Shown here: positions 61,656 to 64,000 of the stretch, in pieces | Numbering within the stretch: the first letter of the stretch is position 1 | Layout of the letters: every line of letters starts with the position of its first letter | From: Lentilactobacillus fungorum | GTDB taxonomy: Bacteria > Bacillota > Bacilli > Lactobacillales > Lactobacillaceae | Direction: 5' to 3' | DNA length: 64,000 bases | Assembly: GCF_016860605.1 (NCBI RefSeq) | Contig: NZ_BNJR01000011.1 | Location: 1 to 64,000 of the forward strand | The notes under the pieces: generated by a model | The model's database searches: none | The model's input: the letters and a program-made list of their open reading frames with translations, nothing else | Told to the model about the DNA's origin: nothing | Program-made: the position numbers and the translations under genes

Positions 61656-62999
61656 TTAATTTTTAAACGAATGAATTGGTGCCGGGATTCGGCCGCCTCG
61701 ATTCACAAATTTAGCTGGACTATTGGGGTTGACTGGCATCACTGGCGCATACCCAAAAATACCACCGAAGTCAATTTGGTCGCCAACCTGTTTGCCCGCC
61801 GCCGGGATCACTCTGACAGCAGTTGTTTTATTATTAATAACCCCGATAGCCGCTTCGTCAGCAATCATCCCACTAATTGTTTCAGCTGGCGTATCACCTG
61901 GAATTGCAATCATGTCTAAACCAACAGAACAAACTGCGGTCATGGCTTCAAGCTTTTCCAAGTTCAGATTACCATACTCTACGGCTTTGATCATCCCACT
62001 GTCCTCAGATACTGGAATAAAGGCACCGGATAAGCCGCCAACATGTTCACATGCCATCACGCCACCCTTTTTAACCGCGTCATTTAAGAGGGCCAATGCA
62101 GCAGTCGTTCCAGGTGCCCCAACGCTTTGCAAACCAATTTCTTCAAGAATCTCGGCAACTGAATCTCCCTGATTTGGCGTTGGGGCCAGTGACAAATCAA
62201 CAATTCCAAATGGTACGTTTAAGGCTTTAGCCGCGACATTCCCAACAAATTGCCCCATTCTAGTTACCTTAAAGGCAGTCTTTTTAATCGTTTCAGACAC
62301 TTTATCAATGGGCGCCCCACTCACTTTTTCCAATGCTCGTTTAACAACTCCGGGTCCGCTAATCCCGACATTAATCACTTTATCAGCCTCACCGACGCCG
62401 TGAAAGGCACCTGCCATAAATGGATTATCTTCGACCGCGTTTGCAAACACCACCAAGCTCATGCAACTCACTGGATCGATTGCTGCCAGCTCTTTGATGA
62501 CTCGACCCATTTGCTTAACGGCATCCATATTAATCCCTGCCCGGGTTGAGCCAACGTTAACCGAACCACAAACCCGTTTGGTTTCACTCAACGCCTGTGG
62601 AATTGAATCAATTAACTTTTGATCACCACTCTGTTCGCCCTTTTGAACAAGTGCTGAAAAGCCGCCAATTAGGTCTACTCCGAGTGTTTCAGCCGCTTTT
62701 TCCATTGTTTGCGCGTAAGCAACGTAATTATCGTCATGACAAGCTGCGGCAACCATCGAAATAGGCGTCACCGAAATCCGTTTATTAACAATGGGGACCC
62801 CATATTCTGCTTCAATTTGGTTAGCAACTTTTACTAGATCCTTTGCGCTAGTTGTTAATTTGTCATAAATCTTTTGCCGTGCTTTACTACCATCACTATC
62901 AATGCAGTCAAACAGCGAAATTCCCATTGTAATGGTTCTGATGTCCAGCTTTTCTTCTGAAATCATCTGGATCGTCTCTAGAATCTGTTTGGTTTCCAT
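61656..62999 (-). CDS. UPF0210 (DUF711) family protein
   Basis: A 447-residue conserved protein fold related to PFL-like barrels. [44 protein letters not shown] and [19 protein letters not shown] are strongly conserved family segments. Its biochemical role is not established. It follows the ACT-domain gene by 11 bases, the standard pair in Firmicutes. SD is AGGAGA. Confidence 0.9.
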   Translation of the reverse strand: METKQILETIQMISEEKLDIRTITMGISLFDCIDSDGSKARQKIYDKLTTSAKDLVKVANQIEAEYGVPIVNKRISVTPISMVAAACHDDNYVAYAQTMEKAAETLGVDLIGGFSALVQKGEQSGDQKLIDSIPQALSETKRVCGSVNVGSTRAGINMDAVKQMGRVIKELAAIDPVSCMSLVVFANAVEDNPFMAGAFHGVGEADKVINVGISGPGVVKRALEKVSGAPIDKVSETIKKTAFKVTRMGQFVGNVAAKALNVPFGIVDLSLAPTPNQGDSVAEILEEIGLQSVGAPGTTAALALLNDAVKKGGVMACEHVGGLSGAFIPVSEDSGMIKAVEYGNLNLEKLEAMTAVCSVGLDMIAIPGDTPAETISGMIADEAAIGVINNKTTAVRVIPAAGKQVGDQIDFGGIFGYAPVMPVNPNSPAKFVNRGGRIPAPIHSFKN

Positions 63000-63010
63000 C
63001 TTGATGTCTC

Positions 63011-63280
63011 CTATAATTTTTGAATGGCGTCAAACAATTCTTGGCGTTGAATATGAATATCCAAACCAACTCTTTGACCCAGAGCTGTCAGAGATTGTTG
63101 AACGACATTAAATTTAACGTTGTTTTCATCCCACTCGCCCATCAACATCATCGTAAACTCCCCGTGCATTAAGGTCTGCGAAATATCCGTAATGTTCACT
63201 TGTAATTCAGCCAATTGTTGAGAAACTGTCGCAACAATTCCAACTTGATCATGACCAATAACTGTAATAACCGCTTTCAT
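63011..63280 (-). CDS. ACT-domain protein (UPF0237)
   Basis: An 89-residue single ACT domain: [25 protein letters not shown] and [23 protein letters not shown] 63280 has AAAGGAAAG; six upstream codons in frame are not used. It probably binds a small ligand and acts with the UPF0210 protein. Confidence 0.9.
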   Translation of the reverse strand: MKAVITVIGHDQVGIVATVSQQLAELQVNITDISQTLMHGEFTMMLMGEWDENNVKFNVVQQSLTALGQRVGLDIHIQRQELFDAIQKL

Positions 63281-63314
63281 CGCTATCTTTCCTTTCACCC
63301 AAAATAGGTTTTAT

Positions 63315-63406
63315 GTCACTTAATTTAAAGCGTGAAGTGACAACGAGAAAAAGTGATTGACCAAAATTTGCCTGTGTCATCTAACCCATCGCTGGTTAAA
63401 TGACAC
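63315..63406 (-). promoter_or_regulatory. Two TGTCA/TGACA inverted repeats upstream of the ACT gene
   Basis: GTCACTT (63315-63321) pairs with AAGTGAC (63335-63341), and GTGTCATCTAACC (63374-63386) pairs with GGTTAAATGACAC (63394-63406), 12 of 13. They form two hairpins or operator sites in the ACT/UPF0210 leader. Confidence 0.5.
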
Positions 63407-63592
63407 CTACAATAATTATTATTTTGATATTTAGCCAATCCTCATCATTTTCTAACGCTTTTATTTATCATACTCGAAACTATCTTAACCATCAATTTGT
63501 TTTTAAATTTAACCTGATGAATTAATTGCCTTGAGATTCATGCTAATAAAAATGATATAATTTTATTAATTTAGTAAAAAGGTGGTACCTTT

Positions 63593-64000
63593 ATGGCAAC
63601 TGAGAAAGAAAAATTTTTAGCGGGTGAACCTTACCTGGTGATGGACCCAGAACTAACGGCTGATGAGACAAAGGCCCGACGACTCTGCAAAATGATGAAC
63701 GAGTTAGATGACACGGCCAGTGCTGAAAAAGAACAACTGATTCGTAAGTTGTTCGGTTCAGTTGGTAAAAGCCCGTGGGTTCAACCTAATTTTCGTTGTG
63801 ACTTTGGCTATAATATCCATGTCGGTGATCATTTTATCTGCAACTACGATAACGTCATTCTAGACATCGCACCAGTGACAATTGGCAACCACTGCATGTT
63901 AGCGCCACGGGTGCAAATTTATTCAGCTTATCATCCATTAGACCCAGCTGAACGGGCTAAATTTGTGGGAATGGGAAAACCAGTGACTATTGGCGACGAT
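63593..64000 (+). CDS. Maltose/galactoside O-acetyltransferase, partial
   Basis: The 5' part of a hexapeptide acetyltransferase gene, cut by the window end after 136 codons. The N-terminal KFLAGEPYLVMDPELTADET, the FRCDFGYNIHVGDHFICNYD strand and MLAPRVQIYSAYHPLDPAER (catalytic His) identify the LacA/Maa class. The SD AAAGGTGG is at 63578. The frame is open to the end. Confidence 0.9.
   Translation, partial: MATEKEKFLAGEPYLVMDPELTADETKARRLCKMMNELDDTASAEKEQLIRKLFGSVGKSPWVQPNFRCDFGYNIHVGDHFICNYDNVILDIAPVTIGNHCMLAPRVQIYSAYHPLDPAERAKFVGMGKPVTIGDD

Noticed and set aside
1-64000. tRNA or rRNA genes, complete insertion sequences, prophage
   Set aside because: I saw no tRNA-like cloverleaf with a TTCGANTC arm, no rRNA segments and no transposase, integrase or phage structural genes in the translated frames.

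Overview
The window is chromosomal DNA from a low-to-mid GC Gram-positive bacterium and fits a heterofermentative member of the Lactobacillaceae. The evidence is strong Shine-Dalgarno sequences, matches to the CcpA operator (cre) consensus, an anaerobic cobalamin cluster in the gene order I recall from Lactobacillus reuteri, an archaeal-type PEP carboxylase of the kind known in Leuconostoc and relatives, a C69 dipeptidase, a GH51 arabinofuranosidase and YkuD/SH3-type secreted proteins. I cannot name the species. I saw no rRNA, tRNA, CRISPR array, complete insertion sequence or prophage.

1-12.9 kb: a tightly overlapped minus-strand operon for anaerobic (early-cobalt) vitamin B12 synthesis, read cobD-cbiA-cbiB-cbiC-cbiD-cbiE-cbiT-cbiF-cbiG-cbiH-cbiJ-cobA/hemD-cbiK and continuing past the left edge (cbiL, cbiP and cobalt transport are not in view). 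A divergent PduO-type adenosyltransferase lies behind it. 13-19.3 kb: PEP carboxylase, a TMEM175-like channel with a long charged tail, and two tandem secreted paralogues followed by the dead start of a third. 19.5-28.4 kb: TauE transporters, dipeptidase PepD behind a structured leader, an XRE regulator (apparently with an AUA start) plus membrane protein, an Old Yellow Enzyme, a LexA-box-controlled YolD-like two-gene operon, a multidrug exporter and YaaA. 28.5-32.5 kb: arabinoside symporter and arabinofuranosidase with a divergent ArsR-type regulator and a consensus cre. 32.8-36.2 kb: an aminotransferase/MFS/D-2-hydroxyacid dehydrogenase operon. 36.4-41.8 kb: AldA-like aldehyde dehydrogenase, a relic of a second copy, zinc alcohol dehydrogenase, a SerA-like dehydrogenase and a hexapeptide acetyltransferase. 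42-46 kb: small genes and two broken gene fragments, then an R-specific-type SDR. 46.2-50.5 kb: a Na+/K+-ATPase-like P-type ATPase behind aspartate ammonia-lyase. 50.8-56.2 kb: lipoprotein, TetR/flavodoxin-fold oxidoreductase pair and an MmpL-type transporter. 56.3-64 kb: TPP-riboswitch-controlled ykoE-tenA, secreted and membrane proteins, an L,D-transpeptidase, GNAT, the ACT/UPF0210 pair and a partial sugar O-acetyltransferase.

The most unusual signal is a dispersed, partly tandem family of long hairpin elements (best at 58591-59048; others at 1-42, 26541-26625, 27351-27582 and 45838-45950). Outer flanks and a CCAAGCC-type core are conserved while the inner stem arms differ in sequence but stay self-complementary. 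Most copies start near an upstream stop codon, and the last one before a gene ends in a T-rich run directly in front of that gene's ribosome binding site. This looks like a structured intergenic RNA or DNA element kept by compensatory change.
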